Source: Actinomadura rupiterrae (GTDB taxonomy: Bacteria > Actinomycetota > Actinomycetes > Streptosporangiales > Streptosporangiaceae). Taken from it: DNA of 64,000 nucleotides. Location: positions 186,001 through 250,000 of the forward strand of contig NZ_JAMZEA010000001.1 of NCBI RefSeq assembly GCF_024172125.1, in the 5' to 3' direction. The notes beneath the pieces are model-generated. The model saw nothing but the letters and a program-made list of their open reading frames with translations, had not been told where the DNA came from and did no database searches. Below, piece by piece: positions 33,936 to 43,484 of this stretch. Within the stretch, counting starts at the first letter, position 1. Each line of letters opens with the position of its first letter. The translations under genes were made by a program, and so were the position numbers.

Positions 33936-35878
33936 TGCGGCGTTCCTTCTGTGGAGGGCAGGCGGACGGATACGATCGCGCCGCCGCCGTCGGGTGTCGA
34001 CACGTCGATGGAGCCCTCGTAGCGGCGGACGGCCCGTCCGACCAAGGCCAGGCCCAGGCCGGCGTGGCCGCTTTCCGGTTTGGTGCTCCAGCCTCGCCGG
34101 AACATCGCGGGCACCTCCTCGCGAGCGACGCCGGGGCCGCTGTCGGCGACCTTCAGCAGCAGGCCGTCCGCGTCCGTGCGGACGGTCACCTCGACGCGCG
34201 GGGCGCGGGCGGCGGCGTTCTCGATCGCCGCGTCCAGCGCGTTGTCGACCAGGTTGCCGAGGATCGTGACCAGGTCGCGCGCCCCGACCCGGCCGGGGCC
34301 GCCGGTCTCGCCGATTTCGGAGTCGGACGTGACCACCAGTTCCGCGCCGCGCTCGGCCGCCTCGGCGGACTTGCCGAGCAGCAGCGCCGCTAGCACCGGC
34401 TCCCGGACGGCGCCGACGACCCGATCCGTCAGCTCCTGCGCGGTCGCGAGCTCCGCAGTAGCGAACTCGACCGCATCCGCCGGACGGCCCAGCTCGACCA
34501 GCGAGACCACGGTATGCAACCGGTTCGCGGCCTCGTGCGCCTGCGCGCGTAGGGACTCGGCGAATCCGCGCACGCTGTCCAGCTCGCCCATGAGTGATTG
34601 CAGGTCGGTGTGGTCGCGCAAGGTGACGACCGTGCCCATCGCCTTCCCGCGCGAACGCACAGGGACGGTGTTGACGACCAGAACGCGTGTGTCGGCGACG
34701 TGGATCTCGTCGGCGCGTCCGGTACTGGAGGTGAACGCAGCAACCAGCTCGTCCCCGAGGCCAAGGGCGGTGACCGGGCGCCCGGTGGGGTCGGCGGGCA
34801 GGCTCAGCAAGTCGCGCGCCGCGTCGTTGCATAGGACGACGCGTCCGTCCCGGTCCACCAGCACCAGCCCTTCGCGGACGGCGTGCAGGATCGCCTCGTA
34901 GTAGTCGAACATGCGGCGCAGCTCGTCCGGCGCGACGCCCCGGGTCTGGCGCCGCAGCCGCGCGCCGACCAGGACGCTCCCGACGACGCCGAGGCCGAGC
35001 ACGGCGACCGCGACCAGCGCCAACGGCACCAGCCGCTCGCGCAGCTCCGCCGAGATCGCGCGGACCGTGATCCCGACCGACACCAACCCCACCACCCGCT
35101 CACCCCCGACGGACGACGTCGTCCCACCGCCAGCCCCCGTCCCACCGGCGGACAGCGACTCACCACCACGCGCCGTCCCGCCAGCGGACGGCGACTCACC
35201 GCCAGGCGTCGTCCCACCGGCAGACGGCGTCCCACTGGCGGAATACGTCCCGCTGCCAGACGGCGACTCACCGGTGGACGGCGTCGCGCTGGTGGAGGGC
35301 GAGGCAACGTCGGAGGGTGTCCCGGCGCGGGAGGGCCTTCCGGCGGCGGACGGCGGCCCGGCAGTAGGCGGCGTGCTGGGGGTGGAGGGGGTCTCGTCGG
35401 AGGGTGCGGCGTCGGCGAAGACGGGGACTATCGTGCGGACGGACGGGCCGAGGGTGCCGGTGTAGGTCTCGGTCAGGCGCCTGCCCTGCTGGGCGGGCGC
35501 GATCGTGCCGAGGTAGCGCTGGCCGATGCGGCGCGGGTCGGGGTGGGTGAGGCGGACGCCTTCCGGGGTCATGATCGTCACGAAGTCGACCCCGCCGTCC
35601 ACCCGGACCCGTTCCGCGAACGGCTGCAGGCCGAGGTCGGCCCGTCCGCCGGGACGCAGCCGGGCGCCGGGTCCGGCGGAGAGCAGCGCGTCGCGGACGG
35701 TCGGCGCGTCCGCCACGGAGGCCGCGACCGAGGTGACCGCCTGCCGCGCCCGGTCCCGCGCCGCCCGCACGGACGCCTCGTACGCCACCCCCGCCGACGC
35801 CGCCACGAGCACGACGACCAGCGCCAGATGCAGCGCCAGCAACTGCCGCGCCACGCTCCACCGCCGCCCCGGACGCAT
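33932..35878 (-). CDS. CitA/DcuS-type sensor histidine kinase with repeat-rich sensor insertion
   Basis: The protein has 648 residues from ATG 35878; GTG 35887 is possible. Membrane segments lie at about 13-33 and 285-303 and bracket an extracellular PDC-type sensor (VDFVTIMTPEGVRLTHPDP, SVRTIVPVF, VVGLVSVGITVRAI). Residues 157-259 interrupt that sensor with a Ser/Gly/Thr/Pro repeat tract. A PAS domain (EGLVLVDRDGRVVLCNDAA), the phospho-His H448 (AQAHEAANRLH) and an HATPase domain follow (NLVDNALDAAIE, DSGPGVA, HAGLGLALV). The family senses C4-dicarboxylates or citrate. The divergent transporter supports that. Confidence 0.9.
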   Translation of the reverse strand: MRPGRRWSVARQLLALHLALVVVLVAASAGVAYEASVRAARDRARQAVTSVAASVADAPTVRDALLSAGPGARLRPGGRADLGLQPFAERVRVDGGVDFVTIMTPEGVRLTHPDPRRIGQRYLGTIAPAQQGRRLTETYTGTLGPSVRTIVPVFADAAPSDETPSTPSTPPTAGPPSAAGRPSRAGTPSDVASPSTSATPSTGESPSGSGTYSASGTPSAGGTTPGGESPSAGGTARGGESLSAGGTGAGGGTTSSVGGERVVGLVSVGITVRAISAELRERLVPLALVAVAVLGLGVVGSVLVGARLRRQTRGVAPDELRRMFDYYEAILHAVREGLVLVDRDGRVVLCNDAARDLLSLPADPTGRPVTALGLGDELVAAFTSSTGRADEIHVADTRVLVVNTVPVRSRGKAMGTVVTLRDHTDLQSLMGELDSVRGFAESLRAQAHEAANRLHTVVSLVELGRPADAVEFATAELATAQELTDRVVGAVREPVLAALLLGKSAEAAERGAELVVTSDSEIGETGGPGRVGARDLVTILGNLVDNALDAAIENAAARAPRVEVTVRTDADGLLLKVADSGPGVAREEVPAMFRRGWSTKPESGHAGLGLALVGRAVRRYEGSIDVSTPDGGGAIVSVRLPSTEGTPQ

Positions 35879-35963
35879 CGACGCCACCCGCTCCCATCCG
35901 CTCTGACCTGCCCTGATGCCTTGTCGCACGGTACCGCCCGGCCGGTGAACGCAATGTACGCAA

Positions 35964-35981
35964 ACGTGACGCCGGTCACGT
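35964..35981. promoter_or_regulatory. Inverted repeat between the kinase and dctA genes
   Basis: ACGTGAC-GCCG-GTCACGT is a perfect 18-bp dyad located 90 bp before the dctA GTG and 86 bp before the kinase ATG. Its position suggests a response-regulator or autoregulatory site. Confidence 0.5.
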
Positions 35982-36069
35982 GGTCGGCCAAGGTTACGCC
36001 AGACCGGCGTCCGCCCCGGAGTCCCCTGCTCCCGGACGGACCACCCCATCCGACCCCGAGGAGGCCACC

Positions 36070-37440
36070 GTGCCCTCCGGCACGCACCCCACCCCCGCGA
36101 GCCCCGCCCCCGGCGCGCCCGCCCGCCGCGACCCCGTGCGCTACCTGTACCTCGCGGTGCTCGCCGCCGTCGTGCTCGGCGTGGTCGTCGGGCTCGCCGC
36201 GCCCGATTTCGCCACCGACCTCAAGCCGCTCGGCACCGGCTTCGTCAACCTGATCAAGATGATGATCTCGCCGATCATCTTCCTGACCGTCACGCTCGGC
36301 ATCGGCTCGGTCGCCCGCGCCGCCAAGGTCGGCAAGGTCGGGCTGCTGGCGATCGGCTACTTCCTGGTGATGTCCACGTTCGCGCTGGCCATCGGCCTCG
36401 CGGTGGGCAACGTCCTGCACCCCGGGGACGGGCTGCACCTGACGTCGGCGCAGACCGGCGCGGCGCACAAGGCCGCGTCCGGCGGCGAGAACACCACCGA
36501 CTTCCTGCTCGGCATCATCCCGACCACGCTGCCGTCCGCGCTGACCGAGGGCCAGGTGCTGCAGACGCTGCTGGTGGCGCTGCTCGCCGGGTTCGCGCTG
36601 CAGAGCATCGGGCCCGCGGGCGAGCCGATCCGCGGGGCGCTGGAGCTGGTGCAGCGCTGGGTGTTCCGGATCCTCGCGATGATCATGTGGGCGGCGCCGG
36701 TCGGCGCGTTCGGCGCGATGGCCGCGGTGGTCGGCGCGACCGGCTGGAGCGCGCTGCGCGGCCTGCTGGTGATCATGCTCGGCTTCTACGTCACCTGCGC
36801 GCTGTTCGTGTTCGTCGTGCTCGGCGCGGTGCTGTGGCTCACGGCTCGGATCAGCATCCTGTCGCTGCTGCGGTACCTCGGCCGCGAGTTCCTGCTGATC
36901 CTTTCGACGTCGTCGTCGGAGTCGGCGCTGCCGCGGCTGATCGCGAAGATGGAGCACCTCGGGGTGTCCCGTCCGGTGGTCGGCATCACCGTCCCGACCG
37001 GGTACTCCTTCAACCTGGACGGCACCGCGATCTACCTGACGATGGCGACGCTGTTCATCGCGTCCGCGCAGGACAAGCCGCTGTCGCTGGCGTCCCAGCT
37101 GTCGCTGCTGCTGTTCATGATCATCGCATCCAAGGGCGCGGCCGGGGTCAGCGGCGCCGGGCTCGCCACGCTCGCCGGCGGCCTCCAGTCGCACCGGCCC
37201 GAGCTGGTGGACGGCGTCGGCTTCATCGTCGGCATCGACCGGTTCATGTCCGAGGCCCGCGCGCTGACCAACTTCGCGGGCAACGCCGTCGCGACCGTGG
37301 TCATCGGCTCCTGGACGAAGGAGTTCGACACGGAACGGGCCCGTTCCGTCCTGTCCGGCGCGGAGCCCTTCAACGAGATCACGCAGATCGACACCGACGA
37401 GAACCGCCCGCTAGAGGACGCAACCCCCGCCCCCGCCTGA
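36070..37440 (+). CDS. Dicarboxylate/amino acid:cation symporter (DctA family)
   Basis: The protein has 456 residues from GTG 36070, preceded by GAGGAGG. DAACS-family signatures are present: FVNLIKMMISPIIFLTVTLG, the serine-rich loop LSTSSSESALPRL, GYSFNLDGTAIYLTMATLF, MIIASKGAAGVSGAG and NFAGNAVATVVIG. Together these form the cation and substrate sites of the SLC1 fold. It likely imports C4-dicarboxylates and is controlled by the divergent CitA/CitB-type pair. Confidence 0.92.
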   Translation: MPSGTHPTPASPAPGAPARRDPVRYLYLAVLAAVVLGVVVGLAAPDFATDLKPLGTGFVNLIKMMISPIIFLTVTLGIGSVARAAKVGKVGLLAIGYFLVMSTFALAIGLAVGNVLHPGDGLHLTSAQTGAAHKAASGGENTTDFLLGIIPTTLPSALTEGQVLQTLLVALLAGFALQSIGPAGEPIRGALELVQRWVFRILAMIMWAAPVGAFGAMAAVVGATGWSALRGLLVIMLGFYVTCALFVFVVLGAVLWLTARISILSLLRYLGREFLLILSTSSSESALPRLIAKMEHLGVSRPVVGITVPTGYSFNLDGTAIYLTMATLFIASAQDKPLSLASQLSLLLFMIIASKGAAGVSGAGLATLAGGLQSHRPELVDGVGFIVGIDRFMSEARALTNFAGNAVATVVIGSWTKEFDTERARSVLSGAEPFNEITQIDTDENRPLEDATPAPA

Positions 37441-37620
37441 CCGCTCGCCGGGATGGCCGCTCGGCCGGACGGTCGCCTGGCCGGACGGCCCGCGTCACCG
37501 CTTGGCCGGACGGCCCGCTGGACGGCTGGTCCAGCGGGCCGTCCGGGCCGTCCGGGCCAACCGGGCCGTCCGGGCCGTCCGGGGCGGCCGGGGCGGCCGG
37601 GGCGGCGGGGGCGGCGGGGG

Positions 37621-38484
37621 TCAGCGGAAGACGACGGTGCGGTCGCCGTTGAGGAGGATGCGGTGCTCGGCGTGCCAGCGGACGGCGCGGGCGAGCGCCA
37701 GGCACTCGACGTCGCGGCCGACGGCGACCAGCTCGTCCGCGCTGTGGGCGTGGTCGACCCGCGCGACCTCCTGCTCGATGATCGGGCCCTCGTCCAGCGC
37801 GGGTGTCACGTAGTGCGCGGTCGCGCCGATCAGCTTCACGCCGCGCGCGTGCGCCTGATGGTAGGGCTTAGCGCCCTTGAAGCTCGGCAGGAACGAGTGG
37901 TGGATGTTGATGATCCGGCCGGGCAGCTTCGCGCACAGGTCGTCCGAAAGGATCTGCATGTAGCGGGCCAGGACGACCAGGTCGGCGCGGTAGTGCTCGA
38001 CCAGCGTGAGGATCTCGGCCTCCTGCGCGGCCTTGCCGCCGCGCTCGACCGGCAGGTGGTGGTAGTCGATCCCGTACGACTGGGTGAGCGGGCGCATGTC
38101 CGGGTGGTTGGACGCGACGGCGACGATGTCCACGTCCAGAAGGCCGGAGCGCTGCCGGTAGAGCAGGTCGTTCAGGCAGTGCCCGAACCGCGACACCATG
38201 ATCAGCACGCGCGGGCGCTCGGCCGTGTCGTACAGCCGCCATTCGAGGCCGAGCTCGGTGCCGAGCGCCGCGAAGGTGGTGCGGAGCTCGTCGGCGTCGG
38301 TGTCGGGCAGCGCGCCGAACTGGACGCGCATGAAGAACGTCGCGGTGTCCCGGTCGCTGAACTGCTGGCTCTCCAGGATGTTGCAGCCGCGCTCGGCCAG
38401 CGCCCCCGAGACGGCGGCGACGATGCCCGGACGGTCCGGGCAGGAGAGCGTGAGGACGAACTCGCGCTGATCGTGCTGGGTCAT
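37621..38484 (-). CDS. purU: Formyltetrahydrofolate deformylase
   Basis: The 287-residue protein has an N-terminal ACT domain (TLSCPDRPGIVAAVSGALAE) and a formyltransferase-type hydrolase domain. The N-H-D triad is in GRIINIHHSFLPSFKG and TPALDEGPIIEQ. It hydrolyses 10-formyl-THF to formate and THF. Its ATG overlaps the stop of the dimethylglycine/sarcosine dehydrogenase gene (ATGA). The pair releases one-carbon units produced by N-demethylation. Confidence 0.94.
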   Translation of the reverse strand: MTQHDQREFVLTLSCPDRPGIVAAVSGALAERGCNILESQQFSDRDTATFFMRVQFGALPDTDADELRTTFAALGTELGLEWRLYDTAERPRVLIMVSRFGHCLNDLLYRQRSGLLDVDIVAVASNHPDMRPLTQSYGIDYHHLPVERGGKAAQEAEILTLVEHYRADLVVLARYMQILSDDLCAKLPGRIINIHHSFLPSFKGAKPYHQAHARGVKLIGATAHYVTPALDEGPIIEQEVARVDHAHSADELVAVGRDVECLALARAVRWHAEHRILLNGDRTVVFR

Positions 38485-40967
38485 GACTTCACTTTCGCCG
38501 CGGTCGGGTCGTACGGGGCCCGCAGGGAGACGGTCGCGCCGAAGCGCTCGCCCGCCGCCTCGACCTCGTACACGGAGCCGAGGAGCCCCTCGCCGGTGAG
38601 GACCTCTCCAGTGGGACGGCCGCCGGTCCGGCGCCCGCCGGTGGCAGGTTCGCCAGTCGGGCGTCCGCTGGTGGGACGTTCGCCGGTCTCGGGCCCGCCG
38701 CCCCGGACGTAGGCCATCCCCACGGACGCGCCGAGCGTGTGCCCGAACGCGGCGGAGGTGACCGACCCGGCCGGCTCGCCGTCGCGGAGCAGCAGCTCGC
38801 CGCCCCACAGCTGCGCGGACGGGTCGTCCAGGGTGAGGCTTACGAGCTTACGTGCGACGCCCTCCTGGCGCTGCCGTTCGACCACGTCGCGGCCGCGATA
38901 AGGGGTGTCCTTCTTGCAGGCGAAGCCCAGGCCCGCCTCGATAGGGGTGTAGTCGGGGGTGAGCTCGCGCCCCCATGCCCGGTAGCCCTTCTCCAGACGC
39001 ATCGACTCGATCGCGTAGTAGCCCGCTTGCGCCGGGTCATGTGCGAGCAAAGTCTCGTAGACGGTCACGGCGAACTCGGCCGGGACGTACAGCTCCCAAC
39101 CCAGCTCGCCCACGTACGTGACGCGGGTGGCGCGGACGGTGGCATAGCCGAGGTCGATCAGGCGACTCGTCCCGAAAGGGAAGGTCTCATTTGAGAAATC
39201 TGCCGTGGAGACGCGAGTGAGGAGATCACGCGAGCGCGGGCCCATCAGGCCGAACACGGCATATGCGCCCGTGACATCGACGACTTCGGCGCCGTCGCCC
39301 AAGTGGCGTTCGAGATAGTCGAGGTCGCGCGTGGTCTGCGCCGATCCGGTGACGACCAGGTATTCGTCCTCGGAGACGCGCGTGAGCGTGAGGTCGGATT
39401 CGTAGCCGCCTCGGTCGTTCAGCAGACCGGTGTAGATAACGCGTCCGGGCGCTACGGCCACGTCGTTCGTGCAGAGCCATTGCAGCGCCTTTTCGGCGTT
39501 CGGGCCCTTCACAACGAACTTCGAGAACGAGGTCTGGTCGAAGAGCGCGACGTCCTCGCGGGTCGCCTTCACCTCGCGCGCCACGGCGTCGTGCCAGTTC
39601 TGGCGTCCGAACGAGTATTCCGGAGCCGAGTCGCCGAAGTAGTTGACCCGCTCCCAGCCCATTTTCGAGCCGAACACCGCGCCCTTGAGCAGGTGGTGGA
39701 CGGGCGAGCGCCGCAGCGGACGCGCCGTGTCGAGCTCCTTGTTCGGCCAGGCCATCGCGTAGTGCAGGCCCAGCGTCTCCTTCACCCGGTCGTGCAGCCA
39801 CGCCGAGTTGTCGGCCCAGCGCGCGAAGCGGCGGATGTCCACGGGCCAGACGTCGTATTCGGGCTCGCCCGCGACGATCCATTCCGCGAGCGCCTTGCCC
39901 GCGCCGCCGGCCGAGGCGATTCCGGCCGAATTGAATCCGGCGCCGACGAAGAACCCGCGCACTTCCGGAGCCTCACCGAGGAGGAAGTTGTTGTCCGGAG
40001 TGAAGCTCTCCGGGCCGTTGTAGAACTTCTTCACTCCTGTGTGGTCGAGGGCCGGAACCCGGTGGATCGCGTTCTCCATCAGGATCGCGAACTGGTCCCA
40101 ATCCTCGTCCAGGAGCTGGAATTCGAACGGGTAGGGGATGCCGTCCATGCCCCACGGCTTGGCGTCCGGCTCGAACCCGCCGACGACCAGCCCGCCGACC
40201 TCTTCCTTGTAGTACGTGTAGCCGTCCGGATCGCGCAGAACGGGCAGGTCAGGACGGACGCCCTCGATCTGCTCGGTGACGATGTAGTAGTGCTCGGCGC
40301 TGTGCAGCGGGACCGTCACCCCGGCCATCTGCCCGATTCCCCGCGCCCACTGGCCTGCGCAGTTGACCAGGATCTCGCACTCGATGTCGCCGCGATCGGT
40401 GCAGACGCCGCGTACCGCGCCGTCCACGACGTCCACGCCGGTGACGCGCACCCGCTCGATCACCTTCACGCCGCGCTGGGACGCGCCGCGCGCGAGCGCC
40501 TGCGTCAGGTCGGACGGGTTCGCCTTGCCGTCCCCGGGCAGCCACACCGCGCCTACCAGGTCGTCCGTGCGCATGACGGGCCATAGCGCGGCCGCCTCCT
40601 CCGCCGAGACGACCTCCGCCTCCACGCCGTACGAGCGCGCCGCCGCGACCGTCCGCCGCAGCTGCGTCATGCGCTCCGGCTTCCGCGCGACGCTGACCGA
40701 CCCGGTCCGCTTCCAGCCCGTCCCGAACCCGGTCTCGGCCTCCAGCCGCCCGTACAGCTCGGTCGAATACCGGATCAACCGGGTCATGTTCTCCGTGCTG
40801 CGCAGCTGCCCGACCAGGCCGGCCGCGTGCCAGGTCGTCCCGGACGACAACCGGCCCTGCTCCAGGACGACCACGTCGGCCTCCCCCAGCTCGGCCAGGT
40901 GGTAGGCGACGCTGGTCCCAACGATTCCGCCGCCGATGACGACGATCCGCGCCCGCGAAGGCACCAT
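38481..40967 (-). CDS. Dimethylglycine/sarcosine dehydrogenase-like FAD protein with GcvT domain
   Basis: The 828-residue protein has an N-terminal FAD-binding DAO domain (IVVIGGGIVGTSVAYHLAEL) and SSGTTWHAAGLVGQL, whose His is the usual covalent-flavin site. An FAO-type linker and a C-terminal GcvT-like THF-binding domain follow (EDVALFDQTSFSKFVVKGP, GELGWELYVPAEFA). It oxidatively demethylates an N-methylglycine, passing the methylene to THF. About 39 residues (757-795, Thr-Gly-Arg-Pro repeats) interrupt the C-terminal barrel. It is coupled to purU by ATGA. Confidence 0.9.
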   Translation of the reverse strand: MVPSRARIVVIGGGIVGTSVAYHLAELGEADVVVLEQGRLSSGTTWHAAGLVGQLRSTENMTRLIRYSTELYGRLEAETGFGTGWKRTGSVSVARKPERMTQLRRTVAAARSYGVEAEVVSAEEAAALWPVMRTDDLVGAVWLPGDGKANPSDLTQALARGASQRGVKVIERVRVTGVDVVDGAVRGVCTDRGDIECEILVNCAGQWARGIGQMAGVTVPLHSAEHYYIVTEQIEGVRPDLPVLRDPDGYTYYKEEVGGLVVGGFEPDAKPWGMDGIPYPFEFQLLDEDWDQFAILMENAIHRVPALDHTGVKKFYNGPESFTPDNNFLLGEAPEVRGFFVGAGFNSAGIASAGGAGKALAEWIVAGEPEYDVWPVDIRRFARWADNSAWLHDRVKETLGLHYAMAWPNKELDTARPLRRSPVHHLLKGAVFGSKMGWERVNYFGDSAPEYSFGRQNWHDAVAREVKATREDVALFDQTSFSKFVVKGPNAEKALQWLCTNDVAVAPGRVIYTGLLNDRGGYESDLTLTRVSEDEYLVVTGSAQTTRDLDYLERHLGDGAEVVDVTGAYAVFGLMGPRSRDLLTRVSTADFSNETFPFGTSRLIDLGYATVRATRVTYVGELGWELYVPAEFAVTVYETLLAHDPAQAGYYAIESMRLEKGYRAWGRELTPDYTPIEAGLGFACKKDTPYRGRDVVERQRQEGVARKLVSLTLDDPSAQLWGGELLLRDGEPAGSVTSAAFGHTLGASVGMAYVRGGGPETGERPTSGRPTGEPATGGRRTGGRPTGEVLTGEGLLGSVYEVEAAGERFGATVSLRAPYDPTAAKVKS

Positions 40968-41034
40968 GAACTACTCCCAAAACGAGTGAGCGTCCCCCTC
41001 GCGCAACCCGTTCGGGCGTGCCACACGCGCGTCC

Positions 41035-41290
41035 TTTGCGAACCAAGCGCGGTCCGTCGCGAACGAACACGCCTGGCAGGAACCAGGCCGCGTCCATTAC
41101 GAACGAACCGCACCCGGCACAAACCAGGCTGCGACCGCCGCGAACGAACGGACCCGGCACGAACCAGGCCGCGTCCGTTACGAACGAACCGCACCCGGCG
41201 CGAACCAGGCCGCGTCCGTTGCGAACGAACGGACCTGGCGCGAGCCAGGCCGCGTCCGCCGCGGACGAACCGCACGGACCCGGCACGTAC
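41035..41290. repeat. About 40.5-bp tandem array, six copies
   Basis: CCAGGCCGCGTCC-like blocks occur at 41043, 41083, 41124, 41164, 41205 and 41245, with GAACGAACCGCACCCGGC between them. The 396-bp gap between the LysR and dehydrogenase genes contains nothing else I can support. Confidence 0.75.
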
Positions 41291-41363
41291 CGGAATGCGT
41301 CCGCTGCGGCCGGTCAGTGCCGGTCCGCGCGATCCGCGGGCCGGTCGGTGGCCTGCCGCGGGG

Positions 41364-42293
41364 TCACCGGACGGCGTGGAGGGGGGTGTGGGCTGGGGCA
41401 GGCCAGCTGTGCGTGGCCTTGAGGAGCTTGATGAACTCCTGCTCGGCGGGGCCGAGCAGGCGGTCGCGGCGGTGCGCGACCACGATCGGACGGGGGTCGG
41501 GCCCGGGCGTGACGGGCAGGACGGCGAGCCGGCGCCCGGCGAGCTCGGCCTCGATGCAGTGCTCGGACACCAGCGAGATGCCGAGGCCGGACGCGACCGC
41601 CTGCTTGATCGTCTCCGGGCCCCACACCTCGTTCTGCGAGACGCCGGTGAGGCCCCAGTCGGCGAGCGCCTCCTCCTGGACGGCGCGGGTGGACGAGCCG
41701 GGCTCGCGGAGCAGGAACCGCTCGTCCGCGAGCTGCTCCGGCCGGACCGTCCGCTCGCCCGCCAGCGGGTGGTCCGGCGGGGTGATCAGGACGACCCGGT
41801 CCTGCAGGATCGGCTCGCCGTCCAGTTGCGGGGCGCGGGGCGTCCCGGCGAGGACGGCCACCCCGATCTCGCCGTCCAGCAGGCGCTTCTCCACCTGCTC
41901 GGCGTTGCCGGTGAAGATGCCGACCTCGATGCCGGGGTGCCGCTCGCGGAACGCGGCGAGCAGCGGCGGCAGCAGGTAGGTGCCGACCGTGGTGGAGCCG
42001 CCGGCCACCAGCGTGCCGCTCTGCAACCCGCTGACCTGCCGGATCGCGGTGACGGCCTCGTCGGCGAGCAGGAACACCCGGCGCGCGTACTCCAGCAGCA
42101 CCTCGCCCTCCGGGGTGAGCCGGATGCGCGCGCCCGACCGGTCGATCAGGGTCGTGCGCAGCGACTGCTCCAGCTGCCTGACCTGGTTGGAGACGCTGGG
42201 CTGGCTCAGGTAGAGCTTGGTGGCGGCGGCGGAGAACCCGCCCTCCTCCACGACCGTCATGAAGATCCAGAGGCGGTACAGGTTCAGCTGCAC
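41364..42293 (-). CDS. LysR-family transcriptional regulator
   Basis: The 309-residue protein has an N-terminal winged helix (FMTVVEEGGFSAAATKLYLS, QPSVSNQVRQLEQSL) and a type-2 periplasmic-binding-like effector domain (TVGTYLLPPLLAAFRERHPG, VASGLGISLVSEHCIEAELA), resembling the CbbR/CysB-like group. The GTG start has AAGGAG upstream. It follows the PhnW-like aminotransferase gene by 29 bp on the same strand, so the two are probably co-transcribed. CCCTCATAG-type elements upstream of that gene and of the ABC/ALDH genes are candidate sites. Confidence 0.9.
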   Translation of the reverse strand: MQLNLYRLWIFMTVVEEGGFSAAATKLYLSQPSVSNQVRQLEQSLRTTLIDRSGARIRLTPEGEVLLEYARRVFLLADEAVTAIRQVSGLQSGTLVAGGSTTVGTYLLPPLLAAFRERHPGIEVGIFTGNAEQVEKRLLDGEIGVAVLAGTPRAPQLDGEPILQDRVVLITPPDHPLAGERTVRPEQLADERFLLREPGSSTRAVQEEALADWGLTGVSQNEVWGPETIKQAVASGLGISLVSEHCIEAELAGRRLAVLPVTPGPDPRPIVVAHRRDRLLGPAEQEFIKLLKATHSWPAPAHTPLHAVR

Positions 42294-42322
42294 GGGGTCG
42301 GCTCCTTGCTCGCGGGGTCCGG

Positions 42323-43435
42323 TCAGGCTCGTGCGGCCCTGATCGATTCGTCAAGGGCGCCTTCGAGCTCCTCCAGCCGGTGCCAGGGGATCTCCCCCAT
42401 CGTGCAGATTCGGAAGAACTGGGACGAAAGACTTCCCTGACCGGCGTATATGACGTATCCGCGCCGCTTGAGCTCGTCATGAAGCCGGTCGTACGTGACG
42501 GCGTCCGGGAGATGAAGCATGGTCACGGAGTTGGACCGCAGTTCCGGCTTGACCAGGACGTCCAGGCCGAGCCGTCCGAAACCGGAGCGCACCAGCGCGG
42601 CCCGCTCGCGGTACAGCTTCGTCCGCCCCTCGAAGCCGCCCTGGTCGAAGTACTCCTGGATCGCCTCGTCCAGCGCGTAGCAGACCTGGACGGCCGGGGT
42701 GAACGGAACGTTCCCGTTCCGCTGGCCCTTCAGGTAGGACGCGGCGTTCAGGTAGAGGCTGCGCGCCGGCACCTCCTGGATCCGCTCGATTCCCTTCGGG
42801 GAGCACAGGATGAACGAGATCCCGGGCAGCCCGTGCAGGCCCTTGTTGGCGGTGCCGCACACGATGTCCGCGTGGATCTCGCCTAGGTCCTGGTCCTCGT
42901 TGCCCGTCGCGCTGATCGCGTCCACGACCAGCAGCGCGCCGGTGTCCTTCACGATCTCGCCGATCGCCCGCACCGGGTTGATCAGCCCGGTCGTGGTCTC
43001 GTGGTGGACGACCGCCACCGCGTCCACGCCAGGATGCTCCTCCAGCGCTGCCCGGACGGCCTCGGGGTCGATCGGGGTCGTCCAGCGGGTGAGGTCGTCG
43101 CCGTCCGGGCGGACGGTGTGCGCGGTGATGCCGTTCGCCCGCGCGATCTTCAGCAGCCGGTCGCCGTAGACGCCGTTGTCCACGACCAGGATCTCCCGGC
43201 CCGCGCGGACCGAGCTGATCACGGCCATCTCCATCGCCGAGGTGCCGGACCCGGTCACCAGCAGCGCCTCGTGGGCGGTCAGGCCCAGCGCGCGCGGCAG
43301 GTCCGCGCGGATCTTGGCGAGCAGCTCGCCGAACTCGGGTTCGCGGTGGCACAGGTCGCCCCGGAGCAGCGCGTCCTTCACCCGCTGGGAGGTGCAGGCG
43401 GGCCCGGGGTTCAGCAGGATCAGTTCGTCGTCCAC
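42323..43435 (-). CDS. Class V aminotransferase, 2-aminoethylphosphonate transaminase-like
   Basis: The 370-residue PLP enzyme has the N-terminal LLNPGPACTSQRVKDALL, the GSGTSAMEM phosphate loop, D172 in LLVVDAISATGNEDQ and the Schiff-base lysine K198 in VCGTANKGLHGLPG. The family spans PhnW and alanine/serine-glyoxylate aminotransferases. The N-terminal HREPEFGELL resembles PhnW-like members, but no phosphonoacetaldehyde hydrolase is present. Its substrate may be 2-aminoethylphosphonate or another small amine/amino acid with pyruvate or glyoxylate. The start is GTG 43435 with only a weak ribosome binding site. Confidence 0.8.
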   Translation of the reverse strand: MDDELILLNPGPACTSQRVKDALLRGDLCHREPEFGELLAKIRADLPRALGLTAHEALLVTGSGTSAMEMAVISSVRAGREILVVDNGVYGDRLLKIARANGITAHTVRPDGDDLTRWTTPIDPEAVRAALEEHPGVDAVAVVHHETTTGLINPVRAIGEIVKDTGALLVVDAISATGNEDQDLGEIHADIVCGTANKGLHGLPGISFILCSPKGIERIQEVPARSLYLNAASYLKGQRNGNVPFTPAVQVCYALDEAIQEYFDQGGFEGRTKLYRERAALVRSGFGRLGLDVLVKPELRSNSVTMLHLPDAVTYDRLHDELKRRGYVIYAGQGSLSSQFFRICTMGEIPWHRLEELEGALDESIRAARA

Positions 43436-43484
43436 GGCACCGGACGCTAACGACGGGCGCGGCGCGCGGCCAGAGCCGTTTCCC

